Below, piece by piece: positions 37,750-49,372 of a stretch of 64,000 nucleotides of DNA. The notes under the pieces are model-generated. The model was not told the DNA's origin. It saw only the letters and a list, made by a program, of their open reading frames with translations, and made no database searches. How positions within the stretch are numbered: the stretch's first letter is position 1; each line of letters starts with the position of its first letter. Position numbers and translations under genes: made by a program. Origin of the DNA: Watersipora subatra (lineage: Eukaryota > Bryozoa > Gymnolaemata > Cheilostomatida > Watersiporidae); assembly GCF_963576615.1 (NCBI RefSeq), contig NC_088717.1, forward strand, positions 51,065,026-51,129,025, in the 5' to 3' direction.

Positions 37750-38259
37750 CTAGCCATAAGAAAGTGTCCATAAGTAAAATATATATCTAGCAACTTAGGC
37801 AAAACCGGAATAAACAGCAATGAGAATAATTGTATAACTCAACCTTAGAAAAGTACGATCCATTTCAAGATAGGCACTGGTGTGCAGCTCACATGCTTCA
37901 AGATTAAAAAGCAGTGGCTCGATATATAAAAACACCTAGCTCCATAAAATTTCAGCTGGCAAGCTTGCTGACAGTAAAAAATTGCTTCCATGACCCAATA
38001 AAAAGTTGAAGTCATTAAATGTTTTGTAACAGCAAATAGTGAATAATATGTTTTACTGTACACTGACAAATCCATCAAACTTAGTGCAGTCTAACTGAAA
38101 CAACATCTTAAAGGTCTGCAAAGAACACAGGGCTTCACAAATGACCCAAAATATAATCAATGCCAAAAATGATTACGTCCATATAATTGCTTGCATGCTT
38201 TGTCAAAAGCGACAGTTGAAGTGTCGTGTTGAGGATTTATAGAAAAAGCATGTACTCAC

Positions 38260-38306
38260 GATTTCAGAACGGTGATCGTCAATAAGAAGTCTTCGTGAGA
38301 CCGCAT
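38260..38306 (-). other. candidate first coding exon of the LRR gene
   Basis: ATG at 38306 opens MRSHEDFLLTITVLK and ends at a good donor (gtgagt). Its phase does not match the candidate micro-exon at 37721-37749, so either another exon exists or one of the two is wrong. Confidence 0.3.
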
Positions 38307-39729
38307 TTACATTATTATTTGAAATTTTAAAAACTTATGCAACATTTACTTTAACTTGTAGCACTCTGTACATGCAAGTAAGTAGTACGGACACGGCGAA
38401 AATGCAAACTTAGTGAACTACTAATGAGTACTACAGGCGCCAATTGGTGTAGCGGATGCTGTTGCTACATGCATCGAAATCACGCACAAGCGTCAATGGG
38501 TAACTTTAATTGGTTAAAGAAATATATAACGAGTCTAAATTAATTCATCTTACAAACGTTGTAGCCTGTGTACTATTGTAATTGATTTTATTTTATCACA
38601 AAACGTATAATGGATCAAAACAAGTGTGTACTTACAGGCTGCCGCCGGTGTCATTAAGCACCAAGCGTATTTTCGCAAAGGAAAAACCGTAAACGTCCAA
38701 TTGTCAATATTTTAACACGTTATTAATGACTTCGGTTGCTGCTGGTGAGATGATACATGCAGTACTCATAGCATATTTGTTTTTATTTTAGTTGTGACAA
38801 TTGTTGGTAGCTCAAGCGCTTCCCCATTTGTATTTTCAATTGTTCACTCAACTTGAAACACAACCGTTCATACAGTACGCATTATAGTAATATTTGTATA
38901 CGACGCTTTTATTGCTGTAGAATCGTAGTAAGACTATACTTTTTATGTTAGTTATTTAAGCTTGCATATAATGATTACTGAATAATGCTACGCTACAAGT
39001 ATAAACTTATACTGCTATCTCACAAACACTGATAGCAAAGTAGAACTAATAAAGAAACATAGGTAGTAAATCAGTATAATAAAGACAATTGTTTTTATAA
39101 GGTATACCAAATGAATTATGTGGTTGAGGAGGAAGCTGATTTTTGCTCTGTTAAATGGCATCTTTCTGTTGCCTAGTGGGAAAAGAGCTTGTTACTATTA
39201 CTTACAATTTGCTTACCTTACCTACCTTGCATTTATGGTTGAAGTGTGATATCTAATACGTATCAGTGTATATCAGCTTTTTTATGGTCAGTGTAAATTT
39301 TGTTCATGTTTAATTTCTATTGAAAAACTGTTTAGTTAGTCTAGTCAGCCTTATTGCAATTGTAGTAAGCCTACTGCTCACAGCTCTGCAGTATTACTTT
39401 GGTAGGAGATATCTAAATATTTGTAACTTTTCTTGCGCTCTCTGATCATACCATACCATATCATATATGTACCGTTGTTTATGAGCTGTCTCGTGTGCAA
39501 GTCTTATGCGTCACACCATCATTATCCTTTAGAAATTGTCTACTTATTAGGGTTTAGTGCATAGCTATGCATTTTCCTAATGATCATTTGTTACACTATC
39601 TGATTGCAGCATACAAAAAGTACAAAGGTTTTTGCTCAGAATGCCCCTGAACCAGTTGCAGTCAAATTAAGGAACACATACATGTATTGTTTTTACTATA
39701 AAAGCATTTTGGTTTATTTTTCTAATCAG
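38307..39729. other. region between divergent LRR and ECSIT genes
   Basis: It should hold both promoters and the ECSIT first exon. No exon can be fixed. ATGs followed by possible donors occur at 38376 (atgcaa|gtaagt) and 38610, but neither joins in phase to the exon at 39730. No clear TATA or initiator element was picked out. Confidence 0.4.
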
Positions 39730-42700
39730 ATTGCAGCTATTGCTGCCTCCGATGTCTCAGGCTTCAACGAGTTTCAAAATTCACTCATCGAGTCTTTCAA
39801 AACCCACAATTTCAAAAGGCACCCATCTTAACCCTTCCTACATACTCGCCTTTACGACCACTTCACACGACAAATGCTACAGAACACAGAGAGTAAGTAG
39901 AGTGTGAACAACTTTTGTAATCTGTATGTTAAGCTTTATACTTTCTGTTGCTACCTTTTTATTTTATTTTTATAAATTTTTGGGGCAATAATGTTTTAGA
40001 GGTACAGTTGCTGAGCGGAAAGAAGAACGCTACCGACAAAGAAAGGAGTTGGAATTATTTAATGAGTTGGCGCAGCTAAAAGAAGCCAGAGACAAGGAGA
40101 CTTTCATGCAAGTGGGTTTATAACCTCTTAGTCCAAGACAGTACTTTGTTTTAGAGTTGCCCCGATACTAATAACGGAATCGGTATTGGTGCCGATATGG
40201 GTGTTGAGTATCTGAATCGGTATCGGCCGATCTTTTCTTGAAAAATCAGAAACTTCAGATACTTTTTACAGGTCAACTATTTAGCAGAAAACCGTATTTT
40301 AGCCTGCTACACTAATAACAAATCATCAGCTGCAAGCTCCTTCTTTTTACTTGATGAATTGCGAGCCTGTCACACAATCTATTTCATGTCTATAGCCTAA
40401 TAAACATCCACACAGCTGAGGAATCTTTTGGCTTTAGTCAGGACGTAATCACAAAGTGCGGTATTTCCCAATTACGGCGATATGATTTATTGCAGCCAAT
40501 CATGAGAAAATGAAATGAGAATTATCTATGCAACCCAAAAGATCTGAATCGGATTATTTTTCAATAAGAATCGGTGTATCGAATCGGTATCTGAATCGGC
40601 TGGTGAAATTAGAATCGGGGCATCTCTACTTTGTTTTCATTTTCATGATGAGTCATTAAAACCTTTTTAATGGGCCTACTTGTGAGTCATTTTGTATTCC
40701 TTGTAGTAATCTTCACTGGTTGCCTAGTGACTTACTTTATTATTACCTTTTTGACCATCATAATAATCGTAATAACCATTTTAAATGTTTATCCGTCAAA
40801 GCTAAGTATGACTATAAACCACTGTTCATGTACTGATAAACTTTGTGACTTCTTATGAAGTTTAACTAAACAAACACTAATAGGAAATCATAATTCAAAC
40901 CAATTTTGTCAAATAATTTACAAATTATCATGCATACGTGTGCATATCCATGTATATGTCAAGAACAAAAGGAGATAATTACATAAGTATTTGCAGCCAG
41001 TTTGCCAGCTTATTTTGTTTTTGCACTGGACACTGTCACCTGTATGGCACTGTCACCTGTATGGCGCTGTCACCTGTACGGCACTGTCACCTGCACTATT
41101 GTACTTTCTCATACCTACATCTCACCAATCGCAGGAAGTCAATTCTTACATGCCTTCTTAGAGGCCGAATATCTAATGTGAGTTTTATGTATAACTTATT
41201 TAACAGGCCATTGATATCTATCTGCAAAAGCAATCAGTGTACAAGAGAGGTCATGTGGACTTCATACAAGGCGCTGTTAAAGAAATGCAAAGTTTTGATG
41301 TACACAAAGATGTAGAAGTATACAAGGTAGGTGTATTTTATGCAGGTTTACAATTGCTAGCAGAAATTATTTATAGAAAAGGTAAAAAGGACTTACAGTA
41401 ATGCTTGTTGAATGGTTGCTAGATGTATACAATTTTAATTATATAATTTATGTATACCTTGAAGTGATAAAATTAGTGTTCGTCACATGGCTGATGTTTT
41501 GTTGCTCTATTACAAATAAGGAGAATAATTCTGAATTTTCAGATGTCAAATGCTAAAAATATTCAAGTACTATTTGGTTTTAAGTTAATGCAAAACCCCG
41601 AATTGAAAGCCACATTTATGTGAGCACCACCTCAATTTGACCGCCGATATAGGAGAAGGGTTGAAAAATAGAGGCTTAAGTTAAATAGAGGTTCAATACG
41701 AATTCAAGGGTTGAAAACCCTTCAATTGAATGCCACTTCTATTTGACTGCTACTTTGAATTTCTTTGATTCTATTACGAACCATAATAGCAAGTGATCTG
41801 GAGAAAAGTGTCCACAAAATCGTACTAATAATGACCCGTTTACATCGATTAAGTCTTTCGTTGTTTTTATTCATATCGAAGTCCGTTTTCCAACTCCAAG
41901 CTTTTTGATTTTTTTCATCGCAACTTTGAAAGTAACACCATGAAATATTTAGTAACTGTATCAGGCTAATGGTAGTTTTTTGTTTAACACGGTCTTGGTA
42001 CTTCGACTATGTGAAAAACTGTTTACATTTACGATGGTATATGAATGACTATTTTTAGGCTAAAAATTGTGTGAAATGCAATGTGTAAAAGTTTTGCTCT
42101 GCTAAAATTTGTTCGGATGCTTTCATTTATGTCACTTGTTCTTGAATATATATTTGTAGCATTTGATAGATTATTATTATATAGCTTATAAATATGCAGA
42201 TTCATAGCATATTATTTGATAGCATCTTTGTAGTAATCGGATATTACAATGGATCGACGCTCATAACTCCTGTTCTATTGCACATAAAAAGCCAGTTTTG
42301 GCTGCAAACTGTAGCAAACATATCAATGAGTGCGATGAGCTTTTAAGCAAATTTGTTAAATATATTTATAAAATGAAATATGCCTTCAAATTTAGAGTGA
42401 AATAAAAAAATTAAAAGCTCCAACAAATTGCACAGCAGGGTACAGGCTATAATGTCATCGCAGGTTAATTGCAAGCAATAGATATTAACTGGTAAAGATA
42501 TTTCTCGGATTCTCAATGCATATTTATCTAGAGATTATGACAATTTGGAGGTAAGTTAACAAATTCATTGCATCCAAAAGAGTTAATGTCGCTCCACCCG
42601 AAGGGGAGTGCAAAATATAGGCGACATTCGCTTCGCCCGTAAAATGATTAAATTAATCTTCCCAAAATTCTGACAAGCCATTTGAAAAATACAAGACCCA

Positions 42701-45700
42701 CCTCTATTTGAACACCGCCTCTATTTGACCGCCACTATAGAGAAAGGGTTGAAAAAAAGAGCGCCATGACATTCAAATAGAGGTTTTACGGTATTTTGAG
42801 TTTTGTTAGGTGCTAGGATGGCTGATCATCATTGTTTCTGTTGTCATTGTTGCCGAATCATCTTAGAATTATTGGTAGGCATATTTGAATAAACTGTATC
42901 ATTATCATAAGTATTAGAAATTCCCCTGTCATACAGCCCATGACCTGATAATGGAATAAGTGATAATGGAAAAAAGAAATGGCAGTGCTGGTTGTTGAGA
43001 AAGTAGTTGTCAAAAAGTATGTTTTACAACAATAAATCACACCTAATCACACAAAAAATCACACCTAATCTGCTACTATCTCAAACCTATGTTTTACAAC
43101 AATAAAATAAATATTAATTAAAGCTGTAGGCCTAACCTACTGTAATGTATGTAATTTAACAACAACAATAAGGAAATATGTTGATTATAACTCGGAAATG
43201 CAAAATTACAAATAAAATGGCAAGCTGCTGTGTACTATACACAGTTTGAAAGTTGGTTGTGTTGTATGTAGAATGGTTTTGATAGCGATCTTTAACAGAA
43301 ACCAAGTATGAGCGTTCACGCGCCTGAAAGTTTTCTGCAAACTGTAGCAAAATAAAAAAATGTTCTCGTCATAAAGGGGCATTGTAGTTCGGCCCTAGCT
43401 TGTACAGAAATTGTAAAGAATTTCGGCTAACGTTTTAAATAATTTAATGAAACCTTCGGTAATTGGACAGAAAAACATAGGCTGATAAACTGTGTACCAC
43501 AATTTCGTACCTGTAAATCGGTCTACGCCTCAAACGGTCTGCGTTTATTACAGAAACCTTTTGGTAAATTCGATTAATTATTCTTATAATTAAATCTAAC
43601 AAAAACATTAGAAACCTTAGCAAGTAAACAATGCCATAGGCTGGTGAAATGAGCACGTTTTTCTCGTGAAGTGCGCACTGCTAAATAGTTCTACTATCTG
43701 TCACACGGCTTTATTGGCGTATCGTAGGCCGGTCTTAACTATTATTAAACCAAGCTTTTCAAGCGTTTTGTGGCGATTTTTGGCTGAATTAATAATCTGT
43801 CTATTTATGTATAATCCGATCAGATGGGTAAGTTTTAAGATACTGTCGACACTTTTCAAAGACTTGGTAATATATTTAAATAGGTTTATATGTGTTTTGT
43901 CTCGTTATTATACTTAAACGGCTCTACAAAAAATGGTTAAATTTGTTGATGAGATTTCGATACAAGGGTTTGCGACGTTGTTGATGAATAATTTTCGTAA
44001 GTTGTGGCACATGCATTTATCATTAAAACTCTCAAACATTCGCTCCGCTCGTTTGGTCGTGGGAATACCATTTAGATATTTAATATTGTTGAATATGTAA
44101 TACATCATTAGTTCGGCAATGGCTCAAGTCTCTGTTGCAGAAGTTGGTGCTTTGCAGTGGCCCTGCTTTTCCATACGCAAATTTAGTTTTATCTTTGCGT
44201 TAAGGGTTAGTGTATTACTGAACACCAACTACTGCTGTTTATGGATTCTTTGCACTCTATTGGCTTCATAGGCCATCATTTAGAAAGGTAAAAACTCATT
44301 GGTGATATTAGTTGGATATATTTGAAGTAATTGTTATTATTATATGCTGTTGATATGAGTGTTTTAGTGTGAGGTGTAAGACCAGGTGATTGTTCACCGT
44401 TGAGTATCACTGCATCGCAGTACCTATCAAGTAGTATGTATGTATCTTCAGGTACATACATAATATTCCATGTAGTAATGTTCATAGCTTTTTTCTCTTG
44501 CAGGCACTCATGGAAGTATTTCCTGAAGGAGAACTCGTTGCAAAAAATCTCATTCAAGCCGAATTCATGCATTTCCCTCGACAGCAACACACAGCCATGG
44601 AGCTTCTCTCAGCCATGGGCAATAATGGTCTGTTTTATACTTCTGACTGTCTATAACAGTTATGTTTCACGTAAGCGCAAGGTTCGTGTGTTTAAAGGTT
44701 ACATGTCATGGGTATTCACTGTTTAGTAGGCTATACTTGATAAGTATTGTCCACCCATATAATTTTCATCAAGGCCTATTTAGCACATCAGCTAAATATT
44801 GTTAAGAGGAAATAATGGGTTTTTCTTATCGAGTTGCTACTATTGTAACCAGCTGCTGTTTTTAAATGTTTGACTGTACATTCGACTCCCGCTTCTTCAG
44901 ACTTCCAACTGTTCGGACAATGTCCGGGGTATGGACAATGTCCACAGTCCGATGTAGCTTTGTGTGTCCAAAGAATGACAACATCGATCGATAGGGAGTC
45001 TTGCGAGCGACGCGTGAGCATGACTTTCCCGCCAGAGTGCTGTACTGTAATTCTCATTTGTTATTATTACTGTTATTAATATTATACTGTATCTTATTAG
45101 AGATATAACCATATTTTACTCTCTCATGTATACTGTATATGCATATTGTACCGTGTTGTAACTTAGGAGATTGTGTACGAGACAATATAGGCTGTTTAAT
45201 GTATGGTACAGTACAGCATTCATTTTTAAATGTCTGAAAATGGCCGAGTCTTTGTTAGATTGAACAAACAAGGGTTGACTGTATTTTGTTTTGCTGGAAC
45301 TACTTTTTGACTGACACATAACCACTGTTTGCACTGCTTTTTGTAGGAGTTGTCCCTGCTGACTCCACTGTTTGCACTAATCCTCTTAGGAGTTGTCCTT
45401 GCTGACTCCACTGTTTGCACTGATCTTTGTAGGAGTTGTCCCTGATGACTCGATGGGGGACATAATAGTCAGCAGATTTGGTAAGCATTCGTATGTGATG
45501 AAGAAATATCGGCGTATGATGTATTGGATGCCAAAGTTTAAACATATGAATCCGTATCCTCTACCAATGATTCTTCCTCGTTCAGTAAGTAATATAACTC
45601 ATTTATGGCAGGTCAAAATATTTTATGCCTTGGCATGATTTTAAAACCTTATTTTTATTTATTTTCTTGTATAAACTTTACTCGAGGCGGATGGGCTACT

Positions 45701-48700
45701 CTTTTCAGTTTACCAGGTAAATATGCCACATTTACTGCTTGTCTAGAGAATAAACTGTTGGTTATATTTTTGTACAAACCTTTTTGACTAGCTTATGCTT
45801 TGAATTTGTTGAGTTGATTAGCTTTGGTTTATATAGCTGACCACTGAATACGGGTTGGATTAAATATCACCCCTCATTTTGATGGCTCTTCTGTAACATA
45901 GACAGAAGTATTGTAGATAGATGAGGGATATGGAATACCTCGATTGTCTGTTATCAAATATTCTATGGCTTTTAGATCAGAAGCCGCAATTTTTCTCTAC
46001 TGTATTCTTATCTATAATATCAGTAATGGCTACCAGCAGCTTTCAAACAACACCAAGTCATATTTCTAGAGGTTCTAGTCAAAACCTGAAAGCAGTTTGC
46101 TTTCAAGAATTTCGGAGCTATGATAATGTTATGACGATGTAGCAATGATGTGGGATAATTTGCAATACATTTTTGTATCAGCTAAATCTTATCTTTCATT
46201 CTCATGCATGAATATATGTGCATGGTATGATGATGAACCGATGCCTTATGAACTATTTAGAGTGTGGAACTCGCAGAATTAGCTTTGAATAGAATGGCGG
46301 TTGACAAGCTAAATGACGTCACTGTGTATGACTCTATGGATCTGGAGTCTGCCTCAGACGATACGTTTATTGCGAGTGCTATCAGCCCTTCACAACGAGT
46401 AGGTACACACTCTGCATATTCAAGATTTATATATGCACACGTGGCAGTAGCTATTGCTAACTCTTTCAGATCATCAGTTTTTACCAAAACTATGTCAAAT
46501 CTTTAATAGTCTTGATTGACAAAACCTACCTTACCTACATACTGCATTTTAAGTTCATCTCTAAGCATTAAATAGATGAAACTGGCCTGTAGCCAGACGC
46601 AATTAATTTCAAACCATGAAATTTGATTATCCAGTTAGGAATGTCTTGTAGCCCCTATCTCTGCTCTTGCTGAAAATATTTTAATAAATAACAAATTAAA
46701 TCAGATCCATGTGTGATTCTGTTTGCAGTTTAGATGCATTTTCTTACTCTCCTTCTGTGTAGTAGTTTAGGAGTTCGGTAAATCTATAAAAAGCGTGCCA
46801 CTTGTGAAGCCATAGTAACAATTGATGTCAAACTCTTCCTATGATGTCTATTTGATGCATAGAGCATACACTATAGCACCAGATCATGTGCTATAAAGTT
46901 CTACCAATACGTCTAGTGTCAAACCTTTGAGGATCTTTTGCGGGATAACCAACCATAAGAGCAGGAGGTTTAATATATAAATTAAACTTTCTCGGAGGAC
47001 CATTTTTGCCAATACTTAATTTGAACTAATTTTTGAACGTAGACCATTAATTGACAAACAGTTTATATGTTAGAACGTGTTTAATTTTACTCTGCATCTC
47101 CTTAAAATGTTTTATTGAAAGGTTATTGTCAAGACAAATCGTATTTAGAGACTGTAACCATTTTTAGGAGTTGCTCAACCAACATGATAAAAGGAAGGCA
47201 CTCTTTGTGGAAGGAGGTTTTAAAGTCTGGCTAAAAGATCAAGTACTCGTTTACTTCATACTGCGGGCTGATCCTCGGCCTGATCTTTTAAAGTATAACG
47301 AGAGGGTCGATGATGTGGACAAGGAAGATGTTAGCTCAGGTTTCTACACATTTATTGGTGAGACACATTTTACTTGTAATGTTTAAGGATACATTCGTCA
47401 ACATTGTTCTGTAATTGAGATTTATCTGCTACTGTTCAAACCAGTTGCACAAGGGAAAACAATTACAGGTTTTTGCATTGATAAAGCTTTTTCCATTGCA
47501 TTAGGTCATGCAATTAGTTAGGTGAAGTAGTATGTAAACGTTACTGTGCCGTGGTTAATGTTATGGAACAACTAGTTCCAAAAAACTTTATAAAGATAAA
47601 CAATTTTGTTTGAAAATTGAAGAAAGTCAACTTAGAGTTTTTATTTTGATAATGACGTGAATCCAAAAATTGTAATTGCTGAAAAAAGTGACCTTAACTG
47701 TGAACTAAATAACTGTTTGTGCAGGTGCTGAAGATGAGGAAAAGCGTGCTGTGATAGCAGCGCCCTCTGTACACGAGCAGCCAGAGGGAACCATAATGGC
47801 CATGTGCATCACAGGATCTAGCAGTAAAGACTCTCTTGTTGCGTGGATTAACTTTCTTCAGGTAAGACTCCACGAGTTGCATATTTGCCATGTTTAAATC
47901 ATTTGTTTTTAGGGCTATTAATATTATACATAGCAGAACTTTGAACATAGATGTATTCTGAGGTGCTTTATAAGTTATTAATATTAAACATAGATGTGTT
48001 CTGAAGTGCCTTATAAGTTATTAATATTAATGTGGAGTAATTTAATATTTAATATTAATTATTAATATGGAGTAAAAGCCTTATAACTCTGACTACAAGC
48101 TCTAATACTTTTTTTACAAAAATGTTGGTATTTTGGATTTTCACATTTAAAAATTCGGAGCTTTTAAACAATATATTTAACACGGCAATTCTTAGGTTAA
48201 CTATTAGGAGTGATGTGTAGCTTTACAACTAGATTTTTTAGTTAAGCCTTTATTAAAGCTAAAGCATATATTACTATGGTAAAAAACTAAATTACCGAAA
48301 TAAGAATCAATAAAAAACTTTTTTTACATATCCTTTGTTTAACATAGTAGATAGAGGTGTAGCCTTGGCGGTACAGGAGACAGTGTTGTGGTAATACAGA
48401 TACGAGCTAGCCTAATTTGAGTTACATTAACTCATAATAACCACCATTTATATTGTTTTTATAATTTGGTAATTTTTTCGTTCTAATATTATCAGTCTCC
48501 GTGTGTGCTCATTGCTAGTTTCTTTTACACATCACTTTCATGTTATTTTCCACAATCACTTCATAACTCTAATATATTTTAGAGTTAGCCCAAAAATGTT
48601 TAATGTTTTATCTTTAATTTTTTTTAAATCAATGGAATGCATTGTCTTCCTCATTTTGACATCATAACAAATTGCAGTCTTCTTGCGACCTGATTTTGTA

Positions 48701-49160
48701 TCACAAGTGGAAGGAATGTAGCGCTGTTTAATATTATTCCAACAGAAAACCAAGCTCATAATAATGTGAACTGTATGTACTTTTGGAACATTGTAGTTTA
48801 CAAATCGGTGTAAAGGTACATGTATACATGTACCTTTACACCGATTTGTAAACTACAATGTTCCAAAAAGCTTCGAATATTCCAAACATAAATAATGTAT
48901 TGCAAATTGCTTCCAATTTCACATCAAATATTCACTCAGCTTTGACATATTCTGAAGGTTCTTTACACTAAGGCGATTGTTGAAGTTGAGGTTTGACTTA
49001 TGAACTCTTTTCTGATTTTATACAGAGGGACAGCCCGTGTCTTGCAAATATCCCGATAGTTTTTTCTCTGAGGACGCCAGAGTCTGGCGTGCAGCCTGCC
49101 GACTACACTGCAGAACCACTAGAGGAGGGCATGACCCAGCTAGAGTCTGGACCAAGCTGA
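39730..49160 (+). CDS. ECSIT: ECSIT, mitochondrial complex I assembly / Toll-pathway adaptor
   Basis: Exons: 39730-39892 (approximate 5' edge), 40000-40111, 41207-41326, 44504-44627, 45433-45584, 46261-46398, 47168-47357, 47725-47861 and 49026-49160, all in phase to the stop TGA. ECSIT is known to serve in mitochondrial complex I assembly (MCIA complex) and as a TRAF6-linked intermediate in Toll signalling. Family landmarks are clear: KRGHVDFIQGAVKEMQ, then VYKALMEVFPEGELV, FPRQQHTAMELL, YRRMMYWMPKFKHMNPYP, ALFVEGGFKVWLKDQVLVY with ILRADPRP, AMCITGSSSKDSLVAWINFL and IPIVFSLRTPESG. The first exon reads SPLRPLHTTNATEHR, basic and without acidic residues before it, which fits a mitochondrial targeting region. 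Its start Met must be in an upstream exon not identified. Acceptor duplication at 45340-45455 and a perfect palindrome at 48781-48868 lie in its introns. Confidence 0.9.
40152..40628. mobile_element. hAT-type non-autonomous DNA transposon with 8-bp TSD
   Basis: A 477-bp element flanked by exact 8-bp duplications CTTTGTTT (40144-40151 and 40629-40636). Terminal inverted repeats are TAGAGTTGCCCCGAT at the left and, reversed, TAGAGATGCCCCGAT at the right (14 of 15 match). Sub-terminal copies of aatcggtatc on both sides and tatcggccgat are typical of hAT ends. No transposase frame. It lies in an ECSIT intron. Confidence 0.9.
41028..41092. repeat. 17-bp tandem repeat, 4 copies
   Basis: Unit cactgtcacctgtatgg, with copies nearly identical, just before the ECSIT exon at 41207. 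Confidence 0.9.
41590..42791 (+). mobile_element. dispersed repeat family, copy B (MITE-like)
   Basis: The longer relative of 7998-8677. The left edge gcaaaaccccgaattgaaag and the reversed right edge gtaaaacctctatttgaatg form an imperfect terminal inverted repeat. Near both ends are further inverted blocks of the type ctctatttgaccgccactat. There is no open frame of length. The right edges of both copies are followed by TA. This suggests a TA-target non-autonomous DNA element, but the family is not proven. It lies in an ECSIT intron. Confidence 0.65.
45340..45455 (+). repeat. 43-bp tandem repeat carrying splice acceptor and exon start, 3 copies
   Basis: Three successive copies of a tag|GAGTTGTCC junction at about 45347, 45390 and 45433. 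The last is the ECSIT exon used in the model. The unit covers the pyrimidine tract, the acceptor and the first exon bases (gagttgtccctgctgactcc). 43 is not a multiple of three, so the upstream acceptors would shift the frame. Confidence 0.9.
47943..48035. repeat. about 47-bp direct repeat, 2 copies
   Basis: Two copies of gaacatagatgtattctgag with ttataagttattaatatta; AATATT-rich sequence follows. ECSIT intron. Confidence 0.8.
48781..48868. repeat. 88-bp perfect palindrome without spacer
   Basis: Two 44-nt arms starting ttttggaacattgtagttta are exact reverse complements and meet at acatgta|tacatgt. It lies in the last ECSIT intron and has no coding content. Confidence 0.97.
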
Positions 49161-49257
49161 ATCCCATTCAACTGAGGTCTATATGAAAGCTGACTCGCCA
49201 ACAGTTACAAGATGCAATTCAATGAGACTGCTGGATTAGTTCTACGCAGCATTTGAA

Positions 49258-49263
49258 TTTATT
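49258..49263 (-). promoter_or_regulatory. poly(A) signal AATAAA of the THOC2-like gene
   Basis: tttatt on the plus strand, 110 nt downstream of the THOC2-like stop codon in its direction. Confidence 0.6.
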
Positions 49264-49295
49264 CTAAATCATTTGTACAGTCTCTATACATTAAT

Positions 49296-49301
49296 AATAA
49301 A
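49296..49301 (+). promoter_or_regulatory. poly(A) signal AATAAA of ECSIT
   Basis: aataaa 136 nt after the ECSIT stop. It lies beyond the poly(A) signal of the oppositely directed gene, so the two 3' UTRs overlap. Confidence 0.65.
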
Positions 49302-49372
49302 AATAGAAATGTCTTTGCAGCTATAGATATTTCTGAGTTATTGTCACTATGGAGATTCCCTGCTGACTCTCT

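Noticed and set aside
43444-44600. Several 60-105-aa frames on both strands
   Set aside because: They lie in an ECSIT intron or overlap the antisense of its exon and have no codon or domain support.
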